Of a stretch of DNA of 64,000 nucleotides, positions 9,117 through 18,400 are shown in pieces. The position numbers were made by a program, and so were the translations under genes. The stretch comes from Solimicrobium silvestre (GTDB lineage Bacteria; Pseudomonadota; Gammaproteobacteria; Burkholderiales; Burkholderiaceae_D). The notes under the pieces are model-generated. The model did no database searches. It had not been told where the DNA came from and worked only from the letters and a program-made list of their open reading frames with translations. Within the stretch, counting starts at the first letter, position 1. Every line of letters begins with the position of its first letter. The stretch spans positions 54,136-118,135 of the forward strand of contig NZ_PUGF01000016.1 in NCBI RefSeq assembly GCF_002976435.1. The letters are read 5' to 3'.

Positions 9117-9473
9117 GTGTTGTCTCTTTTCGTTATTGAGTGATCAAAACTTCGGGGTTGTACCCCATCCACTTCATTTTTCTAAACTCCAACCACATAT
9201 TGGCGTCATCACTAATCGACGTCAGTTAAAACGGGGTGTTACCAGACTTTTTATGGCCTCCTTTACGTTGACTATTGGATATTTCCGCATTGGAATATAG
9301 CAAATGTGGACTAAGCGGCATAGAACTATTGATAAAGGAGGGGACACAAAACGACAGACTATTTCACAACAGCATGACTGAATCATTTCTGATAGAGTTG
9401 CAATATAGGAATTTATTGCTTGTCATTAAATTCTCGCTACAGCGTATTTTTAACTCTTCATCAAGGATCGTGT
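9117..9473. other. Divergent intergenic region, amt / ester hydrolase
   Basis: Contains the promoters of the divergent amt and ester hydrolase genes. I looked for a sigma-54 -24/-12 site for amt and saw no convincing one. A small palindrome (GGGGTTGTACCCC near 9157-9169) is present. The open frames here are random. Confidence 0.35.
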
Positions 9474-11411
9474 ATGACTCATTTCCTGTTGCGCTCAGCG
9501 ATCAGCTTAGCCCTTATGACTCTCGCCAACGCAGCCTATGCAGATACAGCGCCAACACCGTTCTTGACGCCAGATATCCCACAGTCTTTTGTCGCACCAA
9601 AGCTTGGTTACAACTACGAAAAAAGAGTGGTGATGATACCGATGCGGGATGGCGTCAAGCTGTACACAGTGATTGTGGTTCCGAAAGGTGCCAAGAATGC
9701 GCCAATTTTGCTGACTCGCACGCCCTACAATGCTGCCAAGAAAGCTGCGCGTGAAGATAGCCCGAACATGTTGGCCGCCATGCCGCCAAGTGATGATGTG
9801 TTTGTGGCCGGTGGCTATATTCGCGTGTTTCAAGATGTACGCGGCAAGCATGGCTCCGAAGGCGATTACGTAATGACCCGACCGCTACGCGGCGTGTTGA
9901 ATTCCAGCACGGTAGACCATTCCACTGATGCCTATGACACGATCGATTACCTGGTAAAAAATATTCCGGAATCGAACGGTAAAGTCGGCATGATAGGTTC
10001 ATCCTACGAAGGCTTTACCGTAGTAATGGCTCTCATCCATCCTCATCCGGCACTGAAAGTCGCTGCGCCTGAAAGCCCAATGGTAGATGGCTGGATGGGT
10101 GATGACTGGTTTCATCATGGCGCGTTCCGGCAAACTAATTTTGATTACATCGCCGGCCAAACCACGGCCAGAGGTGAGGGTAAATCTATCGCTCGCCAGG
10201 GCAGCGATGATTATGAAAATTTCCGTCGCGCCGGATCAGCAGGTGCATACGCAACAGCAGCTGGCTTAAATCAATTACCGTTCTGGTTGAAACTCTCTGA
10301 GCATCCGGGCTACGACCAATATTGGCAAGAGCAAGCGCTTGATAAGATCATGGCGCGTCAGCCATTAACTGTGCCAACCATGTGGCTGCAAGGACTATGG
10401 GACCAGGAAGATATGTGGGGCGCAATCCACTCTTATTTTGCAACCGAGCCTAAAGATACCGCCAACGATAAAAACTTCCTCGTCATGGGCCCTTGGCGGC
10501 ATAGCGGCGTCAACTTCGACGGTTCTACTTTAGGCCCGCTTAAATTTGACGGAGACACCGCGCTGCAATTCAGGCGTGACGTGCTGCGACCTTTCTTTGA
10601 CCAGTATCTGAAGGATGGCGCACCGAAGGCCAACACACCGCCGGTTTTCATTTACAACACGGGTGAAAATCATTGGGATCGTCTCAAGGCCTGGCCACTT
10701 TCATGCGAAGTCAATTGTGAGTTTAAGTCTAAACCTATCTATCTGACGGCGGGCGGTACGTTGTCGTTTACGGCGCCGACTGAAACACATGGCGCTGCGG
10801 CTTTTGATGAATATATTTCAGATCCAGCCAAGCCAGTCCCTTACTTAGCGCGTCCGGTGCGCTTTGCCGATTCCAATGCCTGGAAACAGTGGCTAGTTAC
10901 CGATCAGCGTGCTTTTACTGATCGTACCGATGTGCTGAGCTATAGCACCGAACCGCTGACTGCGCCGGTAAAAATCAGCGGTACGCCGATGGTGAACCTG
11001 GTCGCGTCCACGAGTGGTACCGACAGCGATTGGGTCGTGAAATTGATCGACGTATTTCCCGACAGCGTAGCTGATCAGCCGAGTATGGGCGGTTATGAAC
11101 TTGCGGTTGGTATGGATATTTTCCGGGGTCGTTATCGCGAAAGTTTTACCAACCCTAAGGCCATCACGCCGAATAAACCACTGACTTATAAATTCATTTT
11201 ACCAAGCGCCAATCACACTTTTTTGCCAGGCCATCGGATCATGGTACAAGTCCAGTCCAGCTGGTTCCCACTGTATGACCGCAATCCGCAAACCTTCGTA
11301 CCTAACATCTTCTTCGCTAATCCAAGCGATTATGTGAAGGCGACTCAACGTATTTATCATGCGCAAAATTCGGCGAGCTATATTTCGTTGCCGGTTGCGC
11401 CTGTACAGTAA
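9474..11411 (+). CDS. Secreted alpha-amino-acid ester hydrolase (CocE/NonD, S15-like)
   Basis: Hydrolyses, and can synthesise by acyl transfer, esters and amides of alpha-amino acids, including beta-lactam side chains. It belongs to the alpha/beta-hydrolase CocE/NonD group, EC 3.1.1.43. The 645-aa protein has a signal peptide ending near residue 23 (AYA-DTA). The catalytic triad is clear: Ser177 in GSSYEGF, Asp310 in GLWDQEDMWG and His343 in GPWRHSG. A C-terminal jelly-roll follows (from about residue 440), with VVKLIDVFPD and HRIMVQVQSSWFPLYDRNPQ. Similarity to the remembered Xanthomonas enzyme is extensive. The ATG at 9474 has AAGGA six bases upstream. Monocistronic; converges on the next gene. 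Confidence 0.92.
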   Translation: MTHFLLRSAISLALMTLANAAYADTAPTPFLTPDIPQSFVAPKLGYNYEKRVVMIPMRDGVKLYTVIVVPKGAKNAPILLTRTPYNAAKKAAREDSPNMLAAMPPSDDVFVAGGYIRVFQDVRGKHGSEGDYVMTRPLRGVLNSSTVDHSTDAYDTIDYLVKNIPESNGKVGMIGSSYEGFTVVMALIHPHPALKVAAPESPMVDGWMGDDWFHHGAFRQTNFDYIAGQTTARGEGKSIARQGSDDYENFRRAGSAGAYATAAGLNQLPFWLKLSEHPGYDQYWQEQALDKIMARQPLTVPTMWLQGLWDQEDMWGAIHSYFATEPKDTANDKNFLVMGPWRHSGVNFDGSTLGPLKFDGDTALQFRRDVLRPFFDQYLKDGAPKANTPPVFIYNTGENHWDRLKAWPLSCEVNCEFKSKPIYLTAGGTLSFTAPTETHGAAAFDEYISDPAKPVPYLARPVRFADSNAWKQWLVTDQRAFTDRTDVLSYSTEPLTAPVKISGTPMVNLVASTSGTDSDWVVKLIDVFPDSVADQPSMGGYELAVGMDIFRGRYRESFTNPKAITPNKPLTYKFILPSANHTFLPGHRIMVQVQSSWFPLYDRNPQTFVPNIFFANPSDYVKATQRIYHAQNSASYISLPVAPVQ

Positions 11412-11480
11412 GGGAGCTTGCTTAAAGTAGGGGGGGCGTATCTTAACTATTCCCCCTCAAATATTTTGGAGCACAGCAGC

Positions 11481-12209
11481 TTAGTATTCCTGCAATCCGT
11501 GCTCTAGCATGACCGCTTTTTGAAGGTTTAAAATAGTTTTATCCTTCTGCATTTGCACTAATACCTTGGTCAACTGAGGTATTAGTGCGGCATGTTTTTT
11601 ATTTAAATAGTGAAACACAGGGAACGTTGCGAGTGGCGGTTCGAGGATTGTTATTTCTGGTAAGTTAAGCTCTTTCAGTACGGCTAAACCCGATAATCGA
11701 TTAGCGATGACCACATCAGAACGCGCTAACATCATTTTTAAAAATGCCTGGCGCAGCGTGGCGGCTACTTCTATTTTCATTCCTGCCGTGTTTTGCTCAA
11801 TGATTTTAATACTCTTCACAAAACCCAGCGTGTAAGGGCGTAAACTTTCCCAACCATTGACGACAAATTTTGTACTACGCGTGAAAATCACGATTTCATA
11901 TTTTAATAATTCCACCGGCACAATCAGCAGATTAGGATAATCCTTTTCCATATAAAGTTTGCGATAAAGCTCGCCATCCACTTCACCATCATTCGCACTT
12001 TGCAATGACCGCTCCCCGGGGAGTCTGGTAAGTTTCATTTTAATGTTTAATCTTCGATATGCCTCAGCCATTACTTGTTCAGCAATACTGGTCGCGGGAT
12101 CTTGTTCCAGTAAAGTTGAAATTTGCAGGCTGGTTTTTTCCTGAGCAAGTCCTGGCAAAGTTGCCAAGAAAGGCAACGCTGCCAGTTTAAATAACGTGCG
12201 GCGTCGCAT
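11481..12209 (-). CDS. Periplasmic solute-binding-protein-like (family 3)
   Basis: A 242-aa exported protein resembling extracellular solute-binding family 3 proteins. Such proteins often occur as orphans in betaproteobacteria without ABC partners. The N-terminus MRRRTLFKLAALPFLATLPG has a twin-arginine-like RR followed by a hydrophobic stretch, so Tat or Sec export is plausible. Two-lobe features are visible: LPGERSLQSANDGEVDGELYR near residue 60 and a C-terminal helical segment. The ATG at 12209 is chosen because it starts the signal peptide and follows AGGAAG; a longer frame to 12269 lacks support. Ligand unknown. No transporter genes adjoin. Confidence 0.65.
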   Translation of the reverse strand: MRRRTLFKLAALPFLATLPGLAQEKTSLQISTLLEQDPATSIAEQVMAEAYRRLNIKMKLTRLPGERSLQSANDGEVDGELYRKLYMEKDYPNLLIVPVELLKYEIVIFTRSTKFVVNGWESLRPYTLGFVKSIKIIEQNTAGMKIEVAATLRQAFLKMMLARSDVVIANRLSGLAVLKELNLPEITILEPPLATFPVFHYLNKKHAALIPQLTKVLVQMQKDKTILNLQKAVMLEHGLQEY

Positions 12210-12612
12210 ATACTTCCTTTTTTCATGAACATGAAAAACATCAGCTTGGACCGTTAAGTAAAATAGCAAAAATTCATCACAATATTGAACAACTATCGTC
12301 TGATTGAATCTGCAGATCTAATTAATATTAGATCAAAAAAATTTAATATTCGCTCAATTAGTGAACTTGATTCTTATTTGACATCACGCAATTTGAACCT
12401 TCTGCTATCCTTAGAAAATAGCGATAACTAGCTGTCATCTGAATGTACTGAACGTAGCTATTTAATTGATTAAACAGTAATTAATAATAATTTTTTCACA
12501 AATTATTTTTATCGCACATAGGTAATATGTTTCTTTTTTTATTTACAATGCGAAACTAACTGATTAAATAATTAGCGTTAAAATTTAATTTTCAAACTGA
12601 TTGGGTCTTAAC
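12210..12612. other. A+T-rich intergenic region
   Basis: Divergent gap of about 400 bases, strongly A+T-rich, holding the promoters of the flanking genes. No RNA gene or repeat recognised. Confidence 0.4.
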
Positions 12613-12825
12613 ATGGATACAGATACTGACACTGTATTTGCTCATGTACGCGATGAGCGCTCAGATACGGAAGTTGAAATAGCTGTGAATCGTGGGCTGG
12701 CAGTAGCCTTATTGGAAGGCCCTCTGGAAGGGCTGAAAATAATGCAAGCGGCTGGAGTACCAAATGAAATTTGCGCACGCGTGCTAAACAGCACAACAAG
12801 ACGGCGCGCTTCCGACTGGCATTAA
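12613..12825 (+). CDS. Small conserved-looking hypothetical protein
   Basis: A 70-aa acidic-to-basic small protein starting MDTDTDTVFAHVRDE. The centre reads EIAVNRGLAVALLEGPLEGL and the end CARVLNSTTRRRASDWH. No signal peptide or membrane segment. The helical region followed by an Arg-rich tail could bind nucleic acid or be a small regulator, but I do not recognise the family. The ATG at 12613 is preferred over a TTG at 12601. It sits alone left of the tRNA-Leu islet boundary. I believe similar short proteins occur in related Oxalobacteraceae, from memory only. Confidence 0.55.
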   Translation: MDTDTDTVFAHVRDERSDTEVEIAVNRGLAVALLEGPLEGLKIMQAAGVPNEICARVLNSTTRRRASDWH

Positions 12826-13111
12826 TATACTGCCGCGGTGATGTGGGTGCTTTGAGCCAGGCTCAGCAAAATTGGTTGTTGGTATAAATATCAACAATTA
12901 ATTAAGCGCTAACTTCCAATTTAATGATTCAGCCTAGCCAGCGAAGCTTTGGCGTTTCTGGATTATTTTCTCAACCGTAAATAGCGTAACTAAAAGTGAG
13001 AACAGCATTTGTTTTGATGCGGATAATCTCACAGGTGAACTAGTTAACCTGTGATTCAGTGCTGAAATACGTAGTCTAGAAAATTTTGCGGGAATAGTCG
13101 TTCGGAAAGTA

Positions 13112-13178
13112 AAAAAGCACTGATTAAAAATCAGTGCTTTTTTACTGTATCTGGTCGGTGGGTCGGAATCGCATCGAT
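13112..13178. repeat. tRNA-Leu 3'-end remnant plus terminator (att-like), left islet boundary
   Basis: A terminator hairpin AGCACTGATT-AAA-AATCAGTGCT (13117-13139) flanked by A- and T-tracts, then TATCTGGT and GGTCGGAATCG. The same order occurs at 22585-22650, where TGGT begins the CCA end of the intact tRNA-Leu(CAA) and GGCCGGAATCG is its T-arm. About 44 bases are nearly identical, after which the tRNA similarity decays. It reads as a tRNA 3'-end duplication left by site-specific integration. Confidence 0.7.
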
Positions 13179-13461
13179 AGATATAGCACTTATAAATCAA
13201 CGATGTAGCCATATGGGAAAAGTAAGATACCGTCAAAAAATTTTCCTCCTCTATTTTTATTGCACTAAGCAAACACTATAGCTGACCACTGACCTCCCGA
13301 CCACCCTAAAAAAATCAGTCACTGGCTTTGCAGCGAGCGCGAATTGACCCATGTAATAAAAGTGCGAGAAAGAACCTAAACTTAAGTTTTATTGGGCAAG
13401 ATGAGTATTTGCATGAATCTGACCACTCTTTTGCAGCTTAAACATGCCACCTTTATACATA

Positions 13462-15411
13462 TCAAAACTGCTGGTGTTTTGCATTAGACATTAACGCCAC
13501 TAATAAGGCAGCGTGGGCTCTACCACAGGTATACCAAAGTTCTGGCGTGATATCACATAACCATTCTGTTAATCGCAGTAAAAGTGATATCTCATCAGTT
13601 TTGAGTGATTGACAAGCAAGCTCTAATAGCCATTCGCCAACAAATTTGGACCAGCCCGCTAATTCCTGATGTGCAGCTGCAGCTGTAAGACCGATCCAGA
13701 GAGTATCAACTGGAGATATAAAGCGTGATGGTCCGAATAACGATCCCCGAGCCAGTAATTTTAATTCTTCAGCGAGATCTGGACTCCTTGTTACCGCAGC
13801 AACAGTAGCTAGACCGTTCAAGACCAGTTGCATTTGCTCCTTATCTTCTGACAGTTTGATTTGGTGCTTGACAGCACGTAAGGCTGCAATCGCCAGTTGA
13901 GCATGACTGGAGGTTAATTTGAATAACAGTGCGGAATTCACAAGAGCTGCAAACGACTTTGGTTCAAGAACTTCATCTTGTAGACGATCTTTAATTGCTC
14001 GCAGTATATCCTCGGGAGGATCATTTTGGGGTGTAATGCTACCCTCTAATGGACCAGGCAGAAATGGGAATGGCACTTCCAATAAGGACCGTAAACTACC
14101 GTCGGTTGTATTGAATAAGGGACCATATAACGATGTAGGCTGCAACCGTGATTCGTTTTTGTTTGCTGCATCGATAATTCGACCAATGCACTCTGCTTTT
14201 AATTGATCTGGCGCTAAATGGTGCGGGTACCAGCGTGGCTCAATTCGGAGATCCGACATTGTTTGTAAATAAAAAAGCATTCCCCTATATTCCCAGGTAT
14301 GTTTGGCAAACATTTCAATATTCAAAGGTCTCCCGATAAGAGTACGTTCAATTAGCGATGCTTGTGCAATTGAGGCCAGTCGTCTCCAAAAGGGTGGTTT
14401 TCCTTTCAATATCTTTGTGCGAGCAAGTTCACCTTCGACCATTGCAATTAAGCTTGATAAAAGGTTGAAGCGGCTATTTAGGTCATTCGCATCATCATTG
14501 TGAATTTCTGCGATAAGTTTATTGAGGTATGCCTCAATACATGGTCGTTGATCCACTATTGTAAGACCCAGTTCAATTGCTCCAATCTGGGAAATTCTAT
14601 CGCCACTATTGACTAACCAAACATATACTTTGACTAGATCTTCGTCAGTTAGTGAATCAATGCATATTCGCAGTGCACTTGAAGAATGAGAGGACAATAA
14701 TAAGGCAAGTAAAAAACCTTCACAGGCGTTCCATGATAAAAGTTGATTAATATGATCACTTAGGCCTTCAGCGGCATAGTCAATAATGTTTGTTGACTGC
14801 CGGCATTCACCAACTAAACGTTCAAAATATTTTTCCGAGTGTGGTACAAGGGAAGAGAAATCAATTTCAGCCTCATTCATAGCAGAAGTAATTGTTGCTG
14901 CAACGGTGATTGGAATGGCTGAAAAATTGCTCATGAATTTGTCTAATTCGTTATCATCAAGAGCACGCGACTCAAGAATGACACGCCATTTTTCTGCTTC
15001 TACTCCATAGAAATTAATTTCTTCAGACATTCGCTTAAAACGGCTTACTCTATCGCTTTGTATCGGGGATAGTGGGGAAAAATCTGGCAAAATAATTCGT
15101 TGATTATTTCCCGTGATGATGATTACACGCTCATCTCCGTCCTGGATGAGGTCTAGTTGTAATTCATTACCATTTATGTCATTGAGGGTTGGTCGGGCGT
15201 TGCTATCTTCAAGCATTTCTCTAATGCATGGGAATAGGCTAGATCTTCGAACAGAAATGCCGTTTTTTGCAAAAATAAATGTTGGATCTGCTTTTAATGC
15301 GTATTGATCACGAAAGGCAGAATCTGAGATGAGTGAATCTACAATTGATGATGGAAAAAGTTTTAGTATAGTTTGATCAAAAATTACTTCTTGATTTACA
15401 GGGTTATCCAT
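13462..15411 (-). CDS. Hypothetical partner protein of the hydrolase-repeat-PIN operon
   Basis: A 649-aa cytoplasmic protein I do not recognise. It has no signal peptide or membrane span. The first 150 residues look like a mixed alpha/beta domain (IIITGNNQRIILPDFSPLSP). The rest is predicted helical with leucine-rich, HEAT/TPR-like spacing (LLALLLSSHSSSALRICIDS; LLLRLTEWLCDITPELWYT). No nuclease, NTPase or methylase motif seen. Its ATG overlaps the stop of the upstream 1570-aa gene by eight bases (15404-15411), so the two are translationally coupled and probably form a complex. It lies inside the tRNA-Leu islet. A regulatory, sensor or scaffold subunit is possible; function unknown. Confidence 0.8.
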   Translation of the reverse strand: MDNPVNQEVIFDQTILKLFPSSIVDSLISDSAFRDQYALKADPTFIFAKNGISVRRSSLFPCIREMLEDSNARPTLNDINGNELQLDLIQDGDERVIIITGNNQRIILPDFSPLSPIQSDRVSRFKRMSEEINFYGVEAEKWRVILESRALDDNELDKFMSNFSAIPITVAATITSAMNEAEIDFSSLVPHSEKYFERLVGECRQSTNIIDYAAEGLSDHINQLLSWNACEGFLLALLLSSHSSSALRICIDSLTDEDLVKVYVWLVNSGDRISQIGAIELGLTIVDQRPCIEAYLNKLIAEIHNDDANDLNSRFNLLSSLIAMVEGELARTKILKGKPPFWRRLASIAQASLIERTLIGRPLNIEMFAKHTWEYRGMLFYLQTMSDLRIEPRWYPHHLAPDQLKAECIGRIIDAANKNESRLQPTSLYGPLFNTTDGSLRSLLEVPFPFLPGPLEGSITPQNDPPEDILRAIKDRLQDEVLEPKSFAALVNSALLFKLTSSHAQLAIAALRAVKHQIKLSEDKEQMQLVLNGLATVAAVTRSPDLAEELKLLARGSLFGPSRFISPVDTLWIGLTAAAAHQELAGWSKFVGEWLLELACQSLKTDEISLLLRLTEWLCDITPELWYTCGRAHAALLVALMSNAKHQQF

Positions 15412-18400
15412 TAGTCACCTCACTGAGTTCATTCACGTGTGTTGTGTTATTAATGATGCTTTTAACCCTCTCAATCAGACACGAATAAACGTCTGGACGC
15501 TCATCGCGAAGCCTGAACAGAATACGACTATCAAGCCAGTTGAAATACTTTTTTCTAGTTGGTCCCGACATTTCTGTTGTGACCAATAACCCTAGAATTT
15601 GTAAGTAGTATGTTCGATCTGCAATTTGAAGATCACTGTCAATTTCAAGGCAATGGGCCCAGCCTCTGGCATCCAAAATAATAAGCAACCAATCGGACTT
15701 AGCAGCTGCGATTTCTTCGTCGATTTCCTCACTCCATTGTTTTTTTAACGTGGACATAAGAGTTTGCATGATTCCATCAAGCCATGCTGTTTCCTTTGGA
15801 AGTTTTAAAAAAGACGACATGCAAATTCGTAATAGATTCTCTCGAATTGCTTTTAGCTCTGCTGATTCAATGATATGGCCATTCTTGGTTTCAGCAAGGC
15901 TCAAATGGTGATGTAGTTCGGATGTCGTTATTGGTATTGCAAAATAGCAAGCCAATCTGACTTTTGTTCGAATATCAAAATGACGCGCTTGATCAAGCTT
16001 GCCGCGAGAATGAAGAAGATCAACCAGGTCTAACGTTGTTAAAATTGGGGTAATGTAAGTTCCGTCAGAAATATTCTGATGCTGATTGAAATATCTGTCA
16101 TCAATAATTAATGCGTCTACATCTTTGGCAGCTGTAAATATTTCCATTGATGGGTGATGCCTAAAATTTAACTCATCATTTTCCTGGTCAGCGTGGTAAT
16201 TGATGTGGTGAATTTCTGGTACAGGTGCAAGTTTTACTCGGCCTGACTTGATACCAATAGCAACAAAAGAGCGCACGTCCTCGATAATTCTTGTAACCTC
16301 TGAAGTCAGCTGATCGTAGTTTAAAAGTGCGTCAATTTCTTCCACTTCTCTATTTGAAATGTAAACACTTAAACCGGAATTCTCTAATTTTTCAAGAATA
16401 CCAATATGCTGAAGATACGTAATGGACAAGTCATCTAAATATATATTTGCATTGTCCGATAGCTCTGGCTGTTGCGGCCAATCATTCTCATGCAGACTAA
16501 GATAGGATCGAGCATGTGTATCCTCGGCTACTGTCAAGAGTCCCTTTTGTTTTAATTTGTTTACTACCGCAAGACAACTACAAAGACAGGAGCTATATGT
16601 GGAAAGATCGGCCACTTCCGTCATCAGCGAGTTAATACGATAAACTGGATTTGAGCGGATCACGAATTTATTTGCCCCGCTTGTAGGTACATTGTCCATT
16701 GCCTCGCTAATAAATGAGGCTAAATCTTCTCCAATATCAGTAATTAGGTCCGCAGTTGGTTTTTGGTATTTCTTAAATTGTTTTAGCGTTCCGTTCGCAA
16801 GCAATCCTCTTAAAATACGTGCATTTTTTATTCTGTTTGGTTGATGAAAAGATACATTTCTTTTTTCTTCAAATAGCCAGCCCATCGTCGAATGTGGAAT
16901 AATTATGTGGTCAAACGCCTCACTGACGGTGTTAAGCACTTTCATTGTGCCCATGGTTAATAAGGATGGGGCATCTATTGCAATACATTGAATATTCGAT
17001 TGTTGTACCGGCTGTCGAGCACCACTGTAAGCAGGAATAATTATGCGTGTTCTCGGGTCACGCGCGGAAAGATTTGTCAGCGCAGGTACAAGAAAAATAT
17101 CGATTAACGATCTTTGGAGAAAACGGGCAGCAAGAAAAATTGGAATTTCTCCGCTGGTTAATTTTTCTAGAGCATTATTTACCTGCTGATCCCATTCAGG
17201 TTTTCTTTCAAGTAATTCTTGCAGTGACATACGACGTACCGGGCCATTGTCACCTGAGAGATCAATTGCCTTTTGCAGCCATTGGCCAACTTCTATATTG
17301 TCTTCACATCCTGCACTAGTGGCTAGATTATATGAAGCCATGAGGATTGTAGCGTTATCCTGTCCTTTAGCCGCAGCAGCAAGCATTAGGTCTTTTGCAC
17401 GAGGAGCGTTGATATAATGCGCTAATTGTGCGGTACCCATTAACTCGTTTGCATTTCTTTCGCTACGGCGAGTCCATTCTTCCTCTACATAGTGGGCTAA
17501 GGATTCCCAATCCCCTGATGTAATAGCAAGATTTATTCGTAATTTCCGATCATTTGGATGATCACGTTGAGTTCTTAGTAGTGCAAGTGCTTGGGCAGAT
17601 TCATTTAATAAGCCTTCGCGATATAACGTCCAAGACCATAACGTTTGGAGGTTTTCTGACTGTGATAAAAATTCGGGATACTCTCTAAGGAATGACGCTA
17701 ATTCAATGTAACGATTTTCTTCGCTAAGTGCTAATGCAAGATCCTCAGCATTTATTAATGCGCGTGTTTTGGCAAATAAACGAGCCCCGTAATCGCACAA
17801 ATTTTTCCAATCTTGTTGCTCCTTAAGAAAATATACTAGGCTAACAAGATCACTGATCAGCCCGGATTTTTCAAATTGCATCCTTCTGCTCTCGGTTGGA
17901 TTATCTTCTTTTGCCACCGAAATTATTCTTCTAAGAGTATTTTGTTCTTCTTCAGATATTCCTTCTTGAGAAAGCGTTTCTAACCGGTTTTCTGCAAGTT
18001 GAAATTGCCCAGATCCCGAAAGTAAATTAATTTCGACTTGATTGAATGACTGAGGTATTACAAATTTTTTGAGGTGCTCTCGATATTGATGAAAGTATTC
18101 TGCCGCAGATTTCTTATTTTCTTGGGCGAATACAAGTGCGAATCGAGCCATTACTCCATCAAACGATTCCTCACCTGTGAGAGCCATACAGCGATCAATT
18201 TGTTTTTCCACTTCAGCTACATCTAACTGAATTCCAAATTTCAATGCAAATGGAACATATCGAAGGGAATCTCTTTGGTCGCGTAACTTAGTATGTAATG
18301 CAATCAGTGCAGCCTGCCCGTCGTTTGGGTCACGTAATTTTAACCACAGCGCATAGTCTGCTGACATATTTGCTACGTCGATACAATTGAGGTTACGTGC

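Noticed and set aside
9275..9754. Plus-strand frame across the amt / ester hydrolase gap
   Set aside because: Overlaps the signal-peptide region of the ester hydrolase in another frame, with no start signal or family similarity.
11430..11458. GGGGGG...CCCCC pairing between the ester hydrolase and the solute-binding gene
   Set aside because: Short G/C runs with a large loop and no T-run; too weak to call a terminator.
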